A DNA stretch of 64,000 bases from Terriglobia bacterium (GTDB lineage Bacteria; Acidobacteriota; Terriglobia; Terriglobales; Acidobacteriaceae). The notes under the pieces were generated by a model. That model was given only the letters and a program-made list of their open reading frames with translations, was not told the DNA's origin and did no database searches. Of the stretch, positions 35,113 through 44,855 are shown piece by piece. The stretch is taken from positions 1 to 64,000 of the forward strand of contig JAIQFA010000003.1 of NCBI GenBank assembly GCA_020073525.1, in the 5' to 3' direction. A program made the translations under genes and the position numbers. The first letter of the stretch is position 1, and every line of letters starts with the position of its first letter.

Positions 35113-36366
35113 GTGAACCCACCGTCCCCAAGTCGAGACCCAACGTCAGCATCCGTCAGCGCTGAGCGTGGCAAGGGCGCGCGGTTTGCTAAGAACGCGC
35201 TCGTGATTCTGGCTCTGGCCGGAATCACTTATCTCTTCGCTATCGGCTTTGACCAGAGGGCAAAAGGAACCGACTTCCCGGACTTCTACTCGGCCGCTCG
35301 CATGGTTCTCGAAGGACGTGGGCATCAGCTTTACGACTTCCAAGCGCAAGATCAATTCCTGACGCGCTACGTAGGACGCACCGGCACCTACTACATCCAC
35401 CCACCTTTCGAAACGCTACTGTATTTGCCATTCTCGCTATGGTCACTGCGTACCGCATACCTACTCTGGTGCGTCTTTAACGCGGCGGTCCTGTCGTGTA
35501 CCGCGATCGTTTTTCAGCGACAAATACTCAATCGTTGGGACTGGCGCGTCCTGCTGCTGCTGTTCTTCTTGTTTCCGCCCGTGTTGCTCAATTTTCTGCA
35601 AGGTCAGGATTCGCTGCTTCTGCTCCTGCTTATGACGTTGGCGGTGGTTGCTTTGCAGCGGGGCCGCAACTTCACGGCTGGCTGTTTGCTAGGCTGCGGA
35701 CTCTTCAAGTTCCACTTGATACTTGCTTTCGTGGTGTTGGCGGCATCGCTCAGAAAAAAAGGGCTGTTCCGCGGGTTTGCTCTCGTGTTCGTGATATTGG
35801 CGCTCATTTCCGTCGGAATTTCCGGGTGGGCTTTCCCGACTGCCTACCCGCGTTTCTTGATGAGACTCAGTAGCCTGCCGCTGGCAGGCATTCACCCCGC
35901 ACAGATGGCGAATATCCGGGGGTTGATTGCCGTTCCGGGTGTCGTACGAGACGCAAGTGTTCGCTTAATTGTCACTTTGATTGCTTCGGTTTCGCTTTTC
36001 TTGTATGCGGCGAGAGGGTTTGGGAGCAGTGGGCCGAAGTTTGCAGGCGCCCAAAATCTGGCCATCGGAAATTTCGTTTTCGCGGCAATTCTCGTCAGCT
36101 ATCATCTCAGCCCCCACGACCTGTGCATCGCGCTGCTGCCCATGGGCCTACTTCTGCAATCTCTGTTGGTGGACAGTGGCAAACGGCGGTCGACTGGCCT
36201 CGTCTTGCTCAGCTGTCTGTGCATCCTCTTCCTGCCACCGTTGCATGTGATCTTGCTAGCGTGGCATGTGTATGCGTACGCCGGCATTCCGATTCTGATC
36301 ATATTTTTGCTGAGATCGGCCGAAGGCGCGTCGATCACCCCGCCTGCAGTGCATGGATTCTACTAA
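35113..36366 (+). CDS. GT87/DUF2029-like membrane glycosyltransferase
   Basis: The 417-residue protein has about ten transmembrane helices. The first luminal loop begins with an acidic motif KGTDFPDFYSAARMVLEG followed by HQLYDFQAQ, characteristic of the GT87 (DUF2029) polyprenyl-phosphate-sugar mannosyltransferase family. YYIHPPFETLLYLPFSL is also typical of the GT-C fold. The donor and acceptor are unknown. The start is taken as GTG 35113; the first 30 or so residues are soluble and basic. A further in-frame extension upstream would translate repeats. Confidence 0.75.
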   Translation: MNPPSPSRDPTSASVSAERGKGARFAKNALVILALAGITYLFAIGFDQRAKGTDFPDFYSAARMVLEGRGHQLYDFQAQDQFLTRYVGRTGTYYIHPPFETLLYLPFSLWSLRTAYLLWCVFNAAVLSCTAIVFQRQILNRWDWRVLLLLFFLFPPVLLNFLQGQDSLLLLLLMTLAVVALQRGRNFTAGCLLGCGLFKFHLILAFVVLAASLRKKGLFRGFALVFVILALISVGISGWAFPTAYPRFLMRLSSLPLAGIHPAQMANIRGLIAVPGVVRDASVRLIVTLIASVSLFLYAARGFGSSGPKFAGAQNLAIGNFVFAAILVSYHLSPHDLCIALLPMGLLLQSLLVDSGKRRSTGLVLLSCLCILFLPPLHVILLAWHVYAYAGIPILIIFLLRSAEGASITPPAVHGFY

Positions 36367-36513
36367 CGATATCGCAGCTCAAAACTTGGTAGTGTACCCC
36401 TCTCCCGTCCGCTTGTTATCCTAGTAGTGGTAACGATGGAGCAAACCGCCAGCCACGAAGCGAGCAACTGAGAGCTGCCATTTAGAGCCCAGCACTAGTT
36501 TCCGGTTCGCCGA

Positions 36514-37773
36514 TTGATCAAACCCATGCAGATGGTGATCGACGTTTTCGCGCAGATTTTCGGCACCCTCTGGGCGCACAAGCTCCGTTCGTTCCTCACC
36601 ATGTTTGGCATCGCCTGGGGCGTCGGTTCCCTGCTGCTCCTGGTCGGCCTGGGCGAGGGCTTCCGAACCGGCAACCAGCGCGGTCTTTCCGAGTATGGCG
36701 AAAATATCATGATGATCTTCCCCGGCCGCGCCCCGGCCCTGGCGGGCAGCATGAACTCCGCCCGCCAGTACCGGCTCACGTACCAGGATTACCTCGACAT
36801 CCGCAAAGAATCTCCGCATATTAAGGAGATCACTCCGGTCCTCACTACCAATGACGTGCACGCGGTCAGCGAGTTCGCCAGCGCCAGTGGACAACTGACC
36901 GGCGCCGAACCGCAGTACAACGGAATCCGATTCCTGCCGCTCAAACAAGGACGCTGGCTCAATCACCTCGACGAAACTCAAAAACGCAATGTCGTGGTCC
37001 TCGGCGACGAAATGACGCGCAATCTTTTTCCCGGACGTCCCGCCATCGGTTCGTTCATTCTGCTGAATGGCCATCGCTTCGAAGTTGTTGGCACCTTGAA
37101 GCGCGTTGGCCGCGGCGACGACAACTCCACCAACACTCGCGCCTACATTCCCTTCCAGGTCATGCGCAGCGCTTTCCCGATCAAGGGTGAAGAGGCCTAC
37201 GACGCGATATCGTTCCTCAACTATCAGCCCCGCATCGCCGACGAACATCTAATTGCTCAGGATGAGGCTCACCGCGTCATCGCCCGCAATCATCACTTCG
37301 ATTTTCACGACGAAGACGCGTTCGAGGGTTGGGACACCGTCAAGCAGGCCCAAATGATGGGCGCGATCTTCGATGCCATGAACGGATTCCTCGGCACCGT
37401 CGGCCTGGTCACTCTCGCGCTCGGCGCCATCGGCGTGATCAACATCATGCTCATCGCCGTCACCGAGCGCACTCGCGAAATTGGATTGCGTAAGGCGCTG
37501 GGCGCCACCAACCGCAGCATCATGCTGCAATTCTTCACGGAGGGCATCCTGCTTACCCTGGTCAGCGGTCTGATCGGCATGGGCCTGGCCGGCGGCTTAA
37601 TGGCGCTGTTCCGCGATTACAACGGTCCCGGAGGCTTCGATCCGCCGCGGCTCGTTCTGAAAACTGCGGTCCTCGCCATCGCCAGCCTGACTCTCGCTGG
37701 CGTGGCCGCCGGAGTCTATCCCGCGCGCAAGGCCGCCCGCCTGGAACCGGTCGAGGCCTTGCGGCAGGAATGA
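36514..37773 (+). CDS. MacB/FtsX-type ABC transporter permease 1
   Basis: The 419-residue protein has the type VII ABC layout: one N-terminal helix (FLTMFGIAWGVGSLLLLVGL), a large periplasmic MacB_PCD domain (about 45-290) and three C-terminal helices starting FLGTVGLVTLALGAIGVINI. The cytoplasmic coupling motif is TERTREIGLRKALGATNRSI, and it ends KAARLEPVEALRQE. Such permeases transmit mechanical force to the periplasm for lipoprotein or toxin export. No ATPase or HlyD-type adaptor lies beside it. The start is uncertain: TTG 36514, or ATG 36526 or 36532. Confidence 0.9.
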   Translation: MIKPMQMVIDVFAQIFGTLWAHKLRSFLTMFGIAWGVGSLLLLVGLGEGFRTGNQRGLSEYGENIMMIFPGRAPALAGSMNSARQYRLTYQDYLDIRKESPHIKEITPVLTTNDVHAVSEFASASGQLTGAEPQYNGIRFLPLKQGRWLNHLDETQKRNVVVLGDEMTRNLFPGRPAIGSFILLNGHRFEVVGTLKRVGRGDDNSTNTRAYIPFQVMRSAFPIKGEEAYDAISFLNYQPRIADEHLIAQDEAHRVIARNHHFDFHDEDAFEGWDTVKQAQMMGAIFDAMNGFLGTVGLVTLALGAIGVINIMLIAVTERTREIGLRKALGATNRSIMLQFFTEGILLTLVSGLIGMGLAGGLMALFRDYNGPGGFDPPRLVLKTAVLAIASLTLAGVAAGVYPARKAARLEPVEALRQE

Positions 37774-37781
37774 GGGATCTG

Positions 37782-37840
37782 TAATTGGTAATTAGCAATT
37801 GGTAATTTGCAGATATGTTTCGTTAGTTGGAAATTGCAGA
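37782..37840. repeat. AATTGGTAATT short tandem words
   Basis: TAATTGGTAATTAGCAATTG begins at 37782 and continues as GTAATTTGCAGAT, with TTGGAAATTGCAGATCAC at 37826-37843. This is an AT-rich, word-like repeat in the 85-base gap between the two permease genes. Confidence 0.5.
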
Positions 37841-37858
37841 TCACAAACTACAACTTTT

Positions 37859-39100
37859 ATGATGCGCGACATTCTCCATGAATCCTACATTGCCATGCGC
37901 CACAACCGGCGCCGCACCGCCCTCACCATGCTGGGCATGGCTTGGGGGATTGCCACCGTCGTCATGCTGCTCGCCTACGGCGATGGCTTCGGCCGCGCTT
38001 GCGCCAACATCTTTGCCAACTTCGGAACCAAGCTCTTCATCGTGGTTCCCGGCCGGTCATCCATGCAATCCGGTGGCGAGAAAGCTGGCGCGCAAATCCG
38101 CATCACCCTTGAGGACATCGACCTGCTCACCACCAACATCCCGCAGATCACCCACATCACTCCCAGTTGCGACAAGCAGGCGGTCATGCAGTACGACAAT
38201 CGCTCGTTCACCATGCCCGTCAACGGAGAATACCCCAACACTTTCGACATTCGCGCGCTGAGCCTCGCCCAGGGGCGCTTCTACAATCCTGAGGATCAGG
38301 TCCAGCGAGCGCGCGTCGCCGTCATCGGTTCTGAAACCAAAGAGAAACTGTTCTCCGGACGCAATGCCCTCGGCGAGCACATCCGCATCGATGGCATCAG
38401 CTTTGAAGTTGTGGGTGTTCTCAGCGCCAAAATGCAAGCCGGCGATGACAACATCAATCGCGTCGTCTACGTCCCATTTACCACCATGAGCGATCTCAAG
38501 GATACGCACTACCTCGATACGGTCTGGTTTAATTACGAGACCAATGACTATGAACGGATCGAGCAGTCGGTGCGCTACATCATGGCCATGCAGCACAAGT
38601 TCAATCCCGCCGACCGGCGCGCTCTGTTTGTCTTCAATCTTATGGAGCAGGTTCACCAGTTCGAGATCATCACCATCGGACTCAAGATCCTGCTCGGTTT
38701 CATCGGCACCCTGACTCTGGGCATCGGTGGCGTGGGATTGATGAACATCATGCTCGTCTCTGTCACCCAACGCACCCGCGAGATCGGCGTCGAGAAGGCG
38801 CTCGGCGCGCGCCGCCGCTACATCTTCTTCCAGTTTCTGGCGGAGGCGCTCACCATCACCTTCATGGGCGGACTCCTCGGCATCATCCTGGCCTACGCCG
38901 TTGCCTTGTCGGTCGGCAGACTCACGCTCTACAGCGCCATAGCCAAGCATGCGGAAGACGCCGACATCCGCCTCATGATTAACCCCATCACCCTGGTCGT
39001 CGCCGTCCTCATCCTCAGCGCCGTCGGGCTCATCAGCGGCATGGTCCCAGCCATCCGCGCCTCCCGCCTTGACCCCATCGAAGCTCTCCGCTACGAATAG
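37859..39100 (+). CDS. MacB/FtsX-type ABC transporter permease 2
   Basis: The 413-residue protein is similar in layout to the gene before it: N-terminal helix ([20 protein letters not shown]), periplasmic domain, then three helices with coupling motif [20 protein letters not shown], ending [14 protein letters not shown]. The two permeases follow each other by 85 bases and probably form a heterodimer, or are paralogues from an old duplication. No nucleotide-binding subunit is encoded within the window. Two ATGs at 37859 and 37862 are both possible starts. Confidence 0.9.
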   Translation: MMRDILHESYIAMRHNRRRTALTMLGMAWGIATVVMLLAYGDGFGRACANIFANFGTKLFIVVPGRSSMQSGGEKAGAQIRITLEDIDLLTTNIPQITHITPSCDKQAVMQYDNRSFTMPVNGEYPNTFDIRALSLAQGRFYNPEDQVQRARVAVIGSETKEKLFSGRNALGEHIRIDGISFEVVGVLSAKMQAGDDNINRVVYVPFTTMSDLKDTHYLDTVWFNYETNDYERIEQSVRYIMAMQHKFNPADRRALFVFNLMEQVHQFEIITIGLKILLGFIGTLTLGIGGVGLMNIMLVSVTQRTREIGVEKALGARRRYIFFQFLAEALTITFMGGLLGIILAYAVALSVGRLTLYSAIAKHAEDADIRLMINPITLVVAVLILSAVGLISGMVPAIRASRLDPIEALRYE

Positions 39101-39110
39101 AAATTCCCTT

Positions 39111-39192
39111 GTAGAGACGGGGCTTGCCCCGTCTGACTCTCGCTATTCAAGCTGCCCGGCCATGTGGAGACGCGGCAAGCCGCATCTCTACT
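39111..39192. repeat. GTAGAGACG palindromic repeat, copy 2 (double)
   Basis: GTAGAGACGGGGCTTGCCCC begins at 39111 and ends GTCT at 39134. A second unit (TGGAGACGCGGCAAGCCGCA, from 39164) ends TCTCTACT. The two half-elements differ in their central GGGGC/GCGGC cores. They lie directly after the permease stop. Confidence 0.7.
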
Positions 39193-39269
39193 GCACAGTT
39201 GGGAATCCCGCAAATCCACAGAAACATCTAAGGTTAGGTAGGGTTATCGCTATCGGAGGTGACAACCGA

Positions 39270-39800
39270 ATGAAAAAGCTGATTGCATTGCTCGCACTCT
39301 GTTTCGTGTTTTCTCTCCCCGCCCTGGCGCAACACCACGGAAGTGGTGGCCAGCCGGAGGTCGGGGGTGGCCGTCAAAACATTCCTTCCCACGGTCCCGC
39401 CCGCGTGAATACTCCGCATCAGGCCGAGGAAAACCGCCACTTCAACGATCGCGAAGGGCACCCCAATGCTCCCCACGTGGATAATCGCAGGGAATGGGTC
39501 GGCCACGACACCGGTCGGGGCGACGTTCACTATCATCTCGATCATCCCTGGGAGCATGGCCGCTTCACCGGCGGCTTCGGCCGCCGACACATCTGGCACT
39601 TGGGAGGCGGCGGTCCCGGACGCTTCTGGTTCGGCGGCTTCTTCTTCTCCGTGGCCCCGTACGACGGGGGCTTCTGTGACGGCTGGTTGTGGGATTCGGA
39701 CGACATCGTCATTTACGATGACCCCGATCACATCGGCTGGTACCTCGCCTATAACGTCAGGCTGGGAACCTACGCCCACGTGCAGTATTTGGGAAGGTAG
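39270..39800 (+). CDS. Secreted Gly/His-rich protein, unknown
   Basis: The 176-residue protein starts at ATG 39270 with GGAGGT nine bases before it, so translation is well supported. It has a signal peptide ([20 protein letters not shown]) and a mature part rich in His, Gly and aromatic residues ([40 protein letters not shown]). It ends with a conserved-looking [20 protein letters not shown]. The histidines could bind metal, but no family is recognised. Confidence 0.7.
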   Translation: MKKLIALLALCFVFSLPALAQHHGSGGQPEVGGGRQNIPSHGPARVNTPHQAEENRHFNDREGHPNAPHVDNRREWVGHDTGRGDVHYHLDHPWEHGRFTGGFGRRHIWHLGGGGPGRFWFGGFFFSVAPYDGGFCDGWLWDSDDIVIYDDPDHIGWYLAYNVRLGTYAHVQYLGR

Positions 39801-39831
39801 TGCGGTGAGACGTTTGTGAGGCAGGTGGAGG

Positions 39832-39878
39832 GACGGGCGTCTCGCCCGTCCAGCCGGGCGGGAACGCCCGGCGCTCCA
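39832..39878. repeat. Two adjacent GC hairpins, one an exact repeat of 41555-41580
   Basis: GACGGGCGTCTCGCCCGTC (39832-39850) is a perfect 8-bp stem. The next 26 bases (39853-39878, beginning GCCGGGCGGGAACGCCCGGC) are identical to 41555-41580. They lie between the converging secreted protein and FKBP genes and probably stop transcription from both. Confidence 0.7.
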
Positions 39879-39891
39879 CTGGCCAAAAGTT

Positions 39892-40794
39892 CTACTGCTT
39901 CTTCGGTTCTTCTTTCTTCTCGTCGTCCTTCTTGTCTTCGCCCTTGCTCTTGTCGTCTTTCGTCTTGTCCACGATGGAAATCAGTTCGACTTCAAAAATC
40001 AGCGCCGAATTAGGTCCAATCTGGCCGCCGCCCGCGCCCTGCTCGCCATAGGCAAGGTTGGAAGGAACGAACAATTGCCACTTCGATCCCACGGGCATAA
40101 GTTGCAGCGCTTCCGTCCAGCCCTTGATAACCTGGCCGACTCCAAACGTCGCTGGTTGCCCGCGCTTGTAGGAGCTGTCAAATTCCGTGCCGTTGGTCAG
40201 CGTGCCGCGGTAATTACAGACAACGGAATCGCTCGCGGTGGGCTTCGGCCCGGTGCCGGCCGTCAAGATCTTGTACTGCAGACCGCTCGGCAGCGTGACA
40301 ACGCCTTCTTTACTCTTGTTGGCGGCAAGAAACGCTTCGCCATCGGTCTTATTGGCAGCACCAGCCTGCTGCACTTTCTCCTGCTGCTGCTTGCGAACTT
40401 CGTTCTGCACCTCGGTAAGCACGGCCTGCGCTTCTTCCTGCGTCAGACGCGTCTTACCGGTCCCCGTGGAATCCTTCAATCCCTGCGACACCAGATTCCA
40501 GTCCACTTCCACCGACTGCTTTTTCAGGGTGCCACCAAGACCCGTCCCGATGTTCATTCCCAACGCGTAGCTGAATTTCTGGGTGCGCGTGGTAAGCGCC
40601 GGAGCCGCTGCGCCTGCCGTTCCCGTTTTCTTTACCGGAGCCTTCGCCGTCGTGGCGGCCTTCTTAGTTGTGGCGGCAGAAGCCGCTGGAGTCGTTGCCG
40701 CCGGAGTGCTTGCTGGAGTCTGCTGGGCATAGCCGTCTCCGGCCAGCATCATCCCCGCGGCCAATAGTAGCGCTGTGGTGAGAGTTCTTTGCAT
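39892..40794 (-). CDS. FKBP-type peptidyl-prolyl cis-trans isomerase (Mip-like)
   Basis: The 300-residue precursor has a signal peptide ([17 protein letters not shown]) and a low-complexity Ala/Thr/Lys linker. An FkpA/Mip-like N-terminal dimerisation region ([20 protein letters not shown]) precedes the FKBP domain ([20 protein letters not shown], then [40 protein letters not shown]). It should catalyse prolyl isomerisation in the periplasm. The C-terminus is an unusual run of Lys/Asp/Glu (about 276-300). ATG 40794 is chosen over an upstream in-frame start because it begins the signal peptide. Confidence 0.9.
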   Translation of the reverse strand: MQRTLTTALLLAAGMMLAGDGYAQQTPASTPAATTPAASAATTKKAATTAKAPVKKTGTAGAAAPALTTRTQKFSYALGMNIGTGLGGTLKKQSVEVDWNLVSQGLKDSTGTGKTRLTQEEAQAVLTEVQNEVRKQQQEKVQQAGAANKTDGEAFLAANKSKEGVVTLPSGLQYKILTAGTGPKPTASDSVVCNYRGTLTNGTEFDSSYKRGQPATFGVGQVIKGWTEALQLMPVGSKWQLFVPSNLAYGEQGAGGGQIGPNSALIFEVELISIVDKTKDDKSKGEDKKDDEKKEEPKKQ

Positions 40795-40854
40795 CTTGCT
40801 ATTGTCACATTGCGCCGCATTCTGCGCCAGACCAGAAGTAACGCGGTGGGGTGG

Positions 40855-40911
40855 AGCCGCGAGCTTCGGGCGACGATCTCCGGACAACCTGTTTGCTCGA
40901 AGCTCGCGGCT
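40855..40911. repeat. 14-bp perfect inverted repeat upstream of sodC
   Basis: AGCCGCGAGCTTCG (40855-40868) and CGAAGCTCGCGGCT (40898-40911) are exact reverse complements, 29 bases apart. Partial copies (CGTAGCTCGCAGCT) follow to 40924. It lies between the divergent FKBP and sodC genes, just before the sodC promoter. Confidence 0.6.
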
Positions 40912-40933
40912 CGTAGCTCGCAGCTTGTTTCGC

Positions 40934-40939
40934 TATAAT
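40934..40939 (+). promoter_or_regulatory. -10 element of sodC, possibly giving a leaderless mRNA
   Basis: A perfect TATAAT lies six bases before the sodC ATG, with no ribosome site between them. Transcription would normally start 6-8 bases after the -10 box, at or next to the ATG. No good -35 box is seen at the expected distance (TCGTAG). Confidence 0.5.
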
Positions 40940-40945
40940 TCCTGC

Positions 40946-41455
40946 ATGAAAACCACTCGCTTGTTCTCGCTCGCCCTGCTCGTGGTCGCACTCGCATCCG
41001 CCAGTTCCGCCAAGATGCTAGTTCAACTCAAAGATGCCCAAGGGAAGGTGGTGGGAAGCGCCATTCTTTGGGAATCGGCCCCGGGAATCGGGATGGAAGT
41101 CAATCTCGAGAACCTGCCTCCCGGCGAACACGCCATCCACTTTCATCAGAATGCCAAGTGCGAAGCTCCCGACTTCAAGTCCGCCGGAGGCCACTTCAAT
41201 CCCGATAGCAAGAAGCATGGGCTGGAGAATCCAGAAGGTCACCACGCTGGCGACAATCCCAACTTCACGGTAGGCGCGAACGGCAAAGCCCATTTCAAAA
41301 TCGAGGATAAGGACGTCAACCTGGGCAGCGACAGCCATTCCCTCTTCAGCAACGGAGGCACAGCGCTCATCATTCACGCAAAAGCCGATGACCAGAAGAC
41401 GGACCCGGCAGGCAACGCCGGAGACCGCATCGCCTGCGGCGTAATTACGAAATAG
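40946..41455 (+). CDS. sodC: Superoxide dismutase [Cu-Zn] family protein
   Basis: The 169-residue protein has a signal peptide ([18 protein letters not shown]) and the SodC beta-barrel. Copper ligands are in [13 protein letters not shown], zinc-site residues in [12 protein letters not shown] and GHHAGDNPN, and the C-terminal GDRIACGVI carries the paired cysteine. It removes superoxide in the periplasm. All expected metal-binding histidines appear present. The next gene (sortilin-like) converges on it, with a shared hairpin terminator between. Confidence 0.9.
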   Translation: MKTTRLFSLALLVVALASASSAKMLVQLKDAQGKVVGSAILWESAPGIGMEVNLENLPPGEHAIHFHQNAKCEAPDFKSAGGHFNPDSKKHGLENPEGHHAGDNPNFTVGANGKAHFKIEDKDVNLGSDSHSLFSNGGTALIIHAKADDQKTDPAGNAGDRIACGVITK

Positions 41456-41462
41456 ATCTTCG

Positions 41463-41526
41463 TGTAGAGACGGGGCTTGCCCCGTCTCCGCCGACGAGCG
41501 GGACGCGGCAAGCCACCATCTCTACT
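41463..41526. repeat. GTAGAGACG palindromic repeat, copy 3 (double)
   Basis: GTAGAGACGGGGCTTGCCCC begins at 41463; the second half (GACGCGGCAAGCCACCATCT) starts at 41502 and ends CTACT. It has the same two-part design as at 39111 and 46659. It follows the sodC stop codon by seven bases. Confidence 0.7.
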
Positions 41527-41548
41527 GAAATCCGAGTTTGTGAGCGAT

Positions 41549-41585
41549 AAAAACGCCGGGCGGGAACGCCCGGCGCTCCATTTTT
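41549..41585. terminator. Bidirectional intrinsic terminator between sodC and the sortilin-like gene
   Basis: CGCCGGGCG (41554-41562) pairs perfectly with CGCCCGGCG (41567-41575) around GGAA. Five T residues follow on the minus strand (bases 41549-41553) and ATTTTT follows on the plus strand (41580-41585). It sits 20 bases beyond the minus-strand stop. The core is an exact copy of the dispersed repeat at 39853-39878. Confidence 0.8.
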
Positions 41586-41594
41586 CTGGTGTTT

Positions 41595-44500
41595 TTACTT
41601 CCCTGCCGGCACGTACAGCGCCGGAATATTCTGCTTGTTCACCATCTCGTTCAACGCCGGCAGGTCTTTCACCATCAGATCGCGGTACTGCGCCAACAGC
41701 GGTTGCGCCTGCTTTTCGAGTTCCTCATACACTTCATATTGCTGCTTCGTAGGCGCGGCATCCGCCAGTTCCACGCTGAACAACAATGAATGCAACCGCT
41801 CGTCGATCAGCACCGGATAGTTCAGGTTCGATTCCGAACTCTTCGAGTTGACCTGGAGCAACTGCGCCTCCAGATCCAAGCTTTTCTTGTCGAAGTCCTT
41901 GGCGGCCGAAACGAGCGAAGCGTAATGCGAATCTTCGCCGAGACGCTTATTCAGCCCGCGAGTCTGGACGCGCACTTCGCGAATGGTCCCTACCGCCTCG
42001 TGAATCGCCGAGACCTGCGCCACGATCTTGCGCCCCAGATCACTCTGCTTCTGCACGTCGTCGTTCGACGCCTTCACCCGCGGATCCAGCTTCAACTCCA
42101 GCGGCGCCGTATACGATTTCCCGTCCGCTGTCAGCCGAACCTGGTAAGCGCCCGGAGGCACCATTGGTCCACGATTGCGAAATTCCGCGCTCGGCTCTCC
42201 AGCCAGCGGCGTCGGTCCTTGCAAACGCAAATCCCACGCGAAACGGTTCACGCCCACCTCGGTCGGAATCTTTTCGTTGGGAGGCGTCTGGTCGGGCCAT
42301 TCTGGCGGCGTATCCGCTTCTTTCTTTTCTTCGTTGGAATAACGCCGCACCACTTTCCCAGACGCATCCAGGAATTCAAGCGCCACCACGCCCTTCGGCG
42401 CACTCGGCAGGTAGTAATAAACGATCGCGCCAGTCGGAGGATTGTCGCCCACCGGTTGCCGCCGCTCAAAAAAATCGGGCCAGCGCAGGCGATAGGTCGG
42501 TCGCGGCTTGTACAGGACGGCTTCGATGGTCGCTTGCGCTGTTGCCGCGCGCAGCGGTGTGAGGTCATCCAGAATCCAGAACGAGCGCCCGTGCGTCGCC
42601 ACCACCAGATCGTCATTCTTCACAATCAGGTCGTGGATCGGAGAGTTCGGCAAATTCAGTTGTAGGGATTGCCAGTTCGCTCCGCCATCGAACGAAACGT
42701 AAATTCCCGTCTCCGTACCCGCATACAACAGGTTCTTCCGCACCGGATCTTCGCGTACCGCATGGGTGTATGCGCCATCCAGAATGCCGTTGGTGATCTT
42801 CGTCCACGACTTCCCAAAATCTGTGGTCTTGAAAATATAAGGCTTCAGATCGTCGAGCTTGTGCGTATCGACCGCCGCATAGGCAGTACCGGCATCGAAG
42901 GGCGAAGCCTCAATCAGGCTCACCAGGCTCCACTCCGGAATTCCCTTCGGCGTCACATTCGCCCAGTTCTTGCCTCCATCGCGCGAAACGTGGATCAAGC
43001 CGTCATCGGTTCCTGCCCACAGCAGGTCTTTCTGCACGGGTGACTCCGCAATGGTGAACACCGTGTCGTAATACTCGACCGAGGTGTTGTCCTTGGTCAG
43101 TGGACCGCCCGAAGAAACCTGCTTGCTCTTATCATTGCGCGTCAGGTCCGGACTGATCGCCATCCAGCTTTTGCCTTCATCGGTAGTCTTGAAGACGTGC
43201 TCCGCGGTCGTGTAAACCACATTCGGATCATGCGGCGAGATCACGATGGGTTGTGTCCATCCCAAGCGGTATCTCATATCGCCAACCCCGTGGCCCGCGG
43301 CATCCTCCGGCCAGACGGTAATGTCCTGCTCCTGGTTGCTGCGGCGATCAAGACGGGTAACCGCACCGCCGCCCGAGCCCGCATAAATAATGTTCGAGTC
43401 CCGCGGATCAGGCGCAATGTAGCCGCTCTCTCCACCGCCCGCATCGAACCAGTGCTGGCGCCCGACATAGCCGTCGTCGGTGCGGCTCAGGATGCCGATG
43501 GTCGAGTTATCCTGCTGCGCGCCATACACCTTGTAGAGAAAGTCGTTGTCGGCCGCCACATGGTAAAACTGCGCCGTCGGCTGGTTGTATTGCGTCGACC
43601 AACTCTTTCCACCATCGACTGAGATCGTCGCCCCGCCATCATTCCCGTTGATCATGCGATTCGGATTCTGCGGATCAATCCAGAAGCCGTGATGGTCGCC
43701 GTGCGGCGCGGGCAGAAGATTCAGCGTCTTGCCGCCGTCGGTCGAGCGGAACATCCCGGTGTTCAGCATGTAAACAGTGTCCGCGCTTTTGGGATCGGCA
43801 AAGATGTGAGTGAAGTACCAAGCCCGCTGCGTGAGCCTCTGATCATCATTGACCCGCGACCAGTTTTCACCGCCATCGTCGGAACGATACAGCCCGCTCT
43901 CCTTCGACTCGATGAGCGCGTACACCCGATTCGAATCGGCGCCCGAAACGCTGATGCCGATGCGTCCCAGAATGCCTTCCGGCAGGCCTTTGCCCTCAAG
44001 GTGCTTCCACGTATTTCCACCGTCCGTCGAGCGATACAATCCGCTGCCCGGGCCGCCGCTATCCATTCCCCACGGCGAGCGCTGGATCTGGTAGAGGGCG
44101 GCGAACATCACGTTGGAATTGTGCGGATCAACCGCGAGATCGATCCCGCCCGACTTGTCGTCCTTGTAGAGAACCTTATCCCAGGTCTTGCCGCCATCAT
44201 TGGTACGAAAAATGCCGCGATCCGGATTTGGCCCGTAAGCGTGGCCGAGGGCCGCGATCAGCACGTGGTCGGGGTTGCGCGGATCAATCCAAACGCGAGC
44301 AATATGCTGCGTGTCTTTCAGTCCGATGTGCTGCCAGGTCTTGCCGCCATCGGTCGTCTTGTAGACGCCATCGCCATAAGAAATATTGCCGCGCAGGCAG
44401 GACTCGCCCGTCCCCGCATAAATCACGTTCGGATTCGATTCCGAGACGGCAATCGCACCGATCGACGAGATCACGCTCTTGTCGGAAATCGGCTGCCAAC

Positions 44501-44729
44501 TCACGCCGCCGTCGGTGGTGCGCCACACGCCTCCCGCAACGCCGCCGAAGTAGTAGGTAAAGGGACTGCCGGGAACCCCGGTCACCGCCAGCACGCGGCC
44601 GCCACGAAATGGCCCGATGTCGCGCCACTTCATTCCCTTGAACTGCGCTTCGTTATACGGCTGCGCCACCGCCGAGATTCCGAGTGCCAAAGCCAGAACA
44701 CACCACACCGCCAAATCACGAGTTTTCAT
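41595..44729 (-). CDS. Large secreted BNR/sortilin-like beta-propeller protein
   Basis: The 1,044-residue protein has a signal peptide (LAVWCVLALALGISAVAQ) and more than ten BNR/Asp-box blades of the form TxDGGxxW (GVWRTTDGGVSWQPI, GVYKTTDGGKTWQHI, GIFRTNDGGKTWD, GLYRSDDGGENWS). The first 750 or so residues therefore form large propellers like VPS10/sortilin domains. The C-terminal third (from about 760) is different: a beta-sandwich-like region, then helices (KSLDLEAQLLQVNSKSSESN). Similar proteins are abundant in Acidobacteria and Bacteroidetes; the activity is unknown. GGGAG lies before ATG 44729. Confidence 0.88.
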   Translation of the reverse strand: MKTRDLAVWCVLALALGISAVAQPYNEAQFKGMKWRDIGPFRGGRVLAVTGVPGSPFTYYFGGVAGGVWRTTDGGVSWQPISDKSVISSIGAIAVSESNPNVIYAGTGESCLRGNISYGDGVYKTTDGGKTWQHIGLKDTQHIARVWIDPRNPDHVLIAALGHAYGPNPDRGIFRTNDGGKTWDKVLYKDDKSGGIDLAVDPHNSNVMFAALYQIQRSPWGMDSGGPGSGLYRSTDGGNTWKHLEGKGLPEGILGRIGISVSGADSNRVYALIESKESGLYRSDDGGENWSRVNDDQRLTQRAWYFTHIFADPKSADTVYMLNTGMFRSTDGGKTLNLLPAPHGDHHGFWIDPQNPNRMINGNDGGATISVDGGKSWSTQYNQPTAQFYHVAADNDFLYKVYGAQQDNSTIGILSRTDDGYVGRQHWFDAGGGESGYIAPDPRDSNIIYAGSGGGAVTRLDRRSNQEQDITVWPEDAAGHGVGDMRYRLGWTQPIVISPHDPNVVYTTAEHVFKTTDEGKSWMAISPDLTRNDKSKQVSSGGPLTKDNTSVEYYDTVFTIAESPVQKDLLWAGTDDGLIHVSRDGGKNWANVTPKGIPEWSLVSLIEASPFDAGTAYAAVDTHKLDDLKPYIFKTTDFGKSWTKITNGILDGAYTHAVREDPVRKNLLYAGTETGIYVSFDGGANWQSLQLNLPNSPIHDLIVKNDDLVVATHGRSFWILDDLTPLRAATAQATIEAVLYKPRPTYRLRWPDFFERRQPVGDNPPTGAIVYYYLPSAPKGVVALEFLDASGKVVRRYSNEEKKEADTPPEWPDQTPPNEKIPTEVGVNRFAWDLRLQGPTPLAGEPSAEFRNRGPMVPPGAYQVRLTADGKSYTAPLELKLDPRVKASNDDVQKQSDLGRKIVAQVSAIHEAVGTIREVRVQTRGLNKRLGEDSHYASLVSAAKDFDKKSLDLEAQLLQVNSKSSESNLNYPVLIDERLHSLLFSVELADAAPTKQQYEVYEELEKQAQPLLAQYRDLMVKDLPALNEMVNKQNIPALYVPAGK

Positions 44730-44855
44730 AGAGGCTCCCACCGAACAGACGACGATTGAGATTGAGAAGAAGACCGATAATAATAACCCATCGTACGCGT
44801 AGGGACAGCCGCCCTCGGCTGTCCGGCAGCGCAAAACGCCGCACATTCGAACGAC

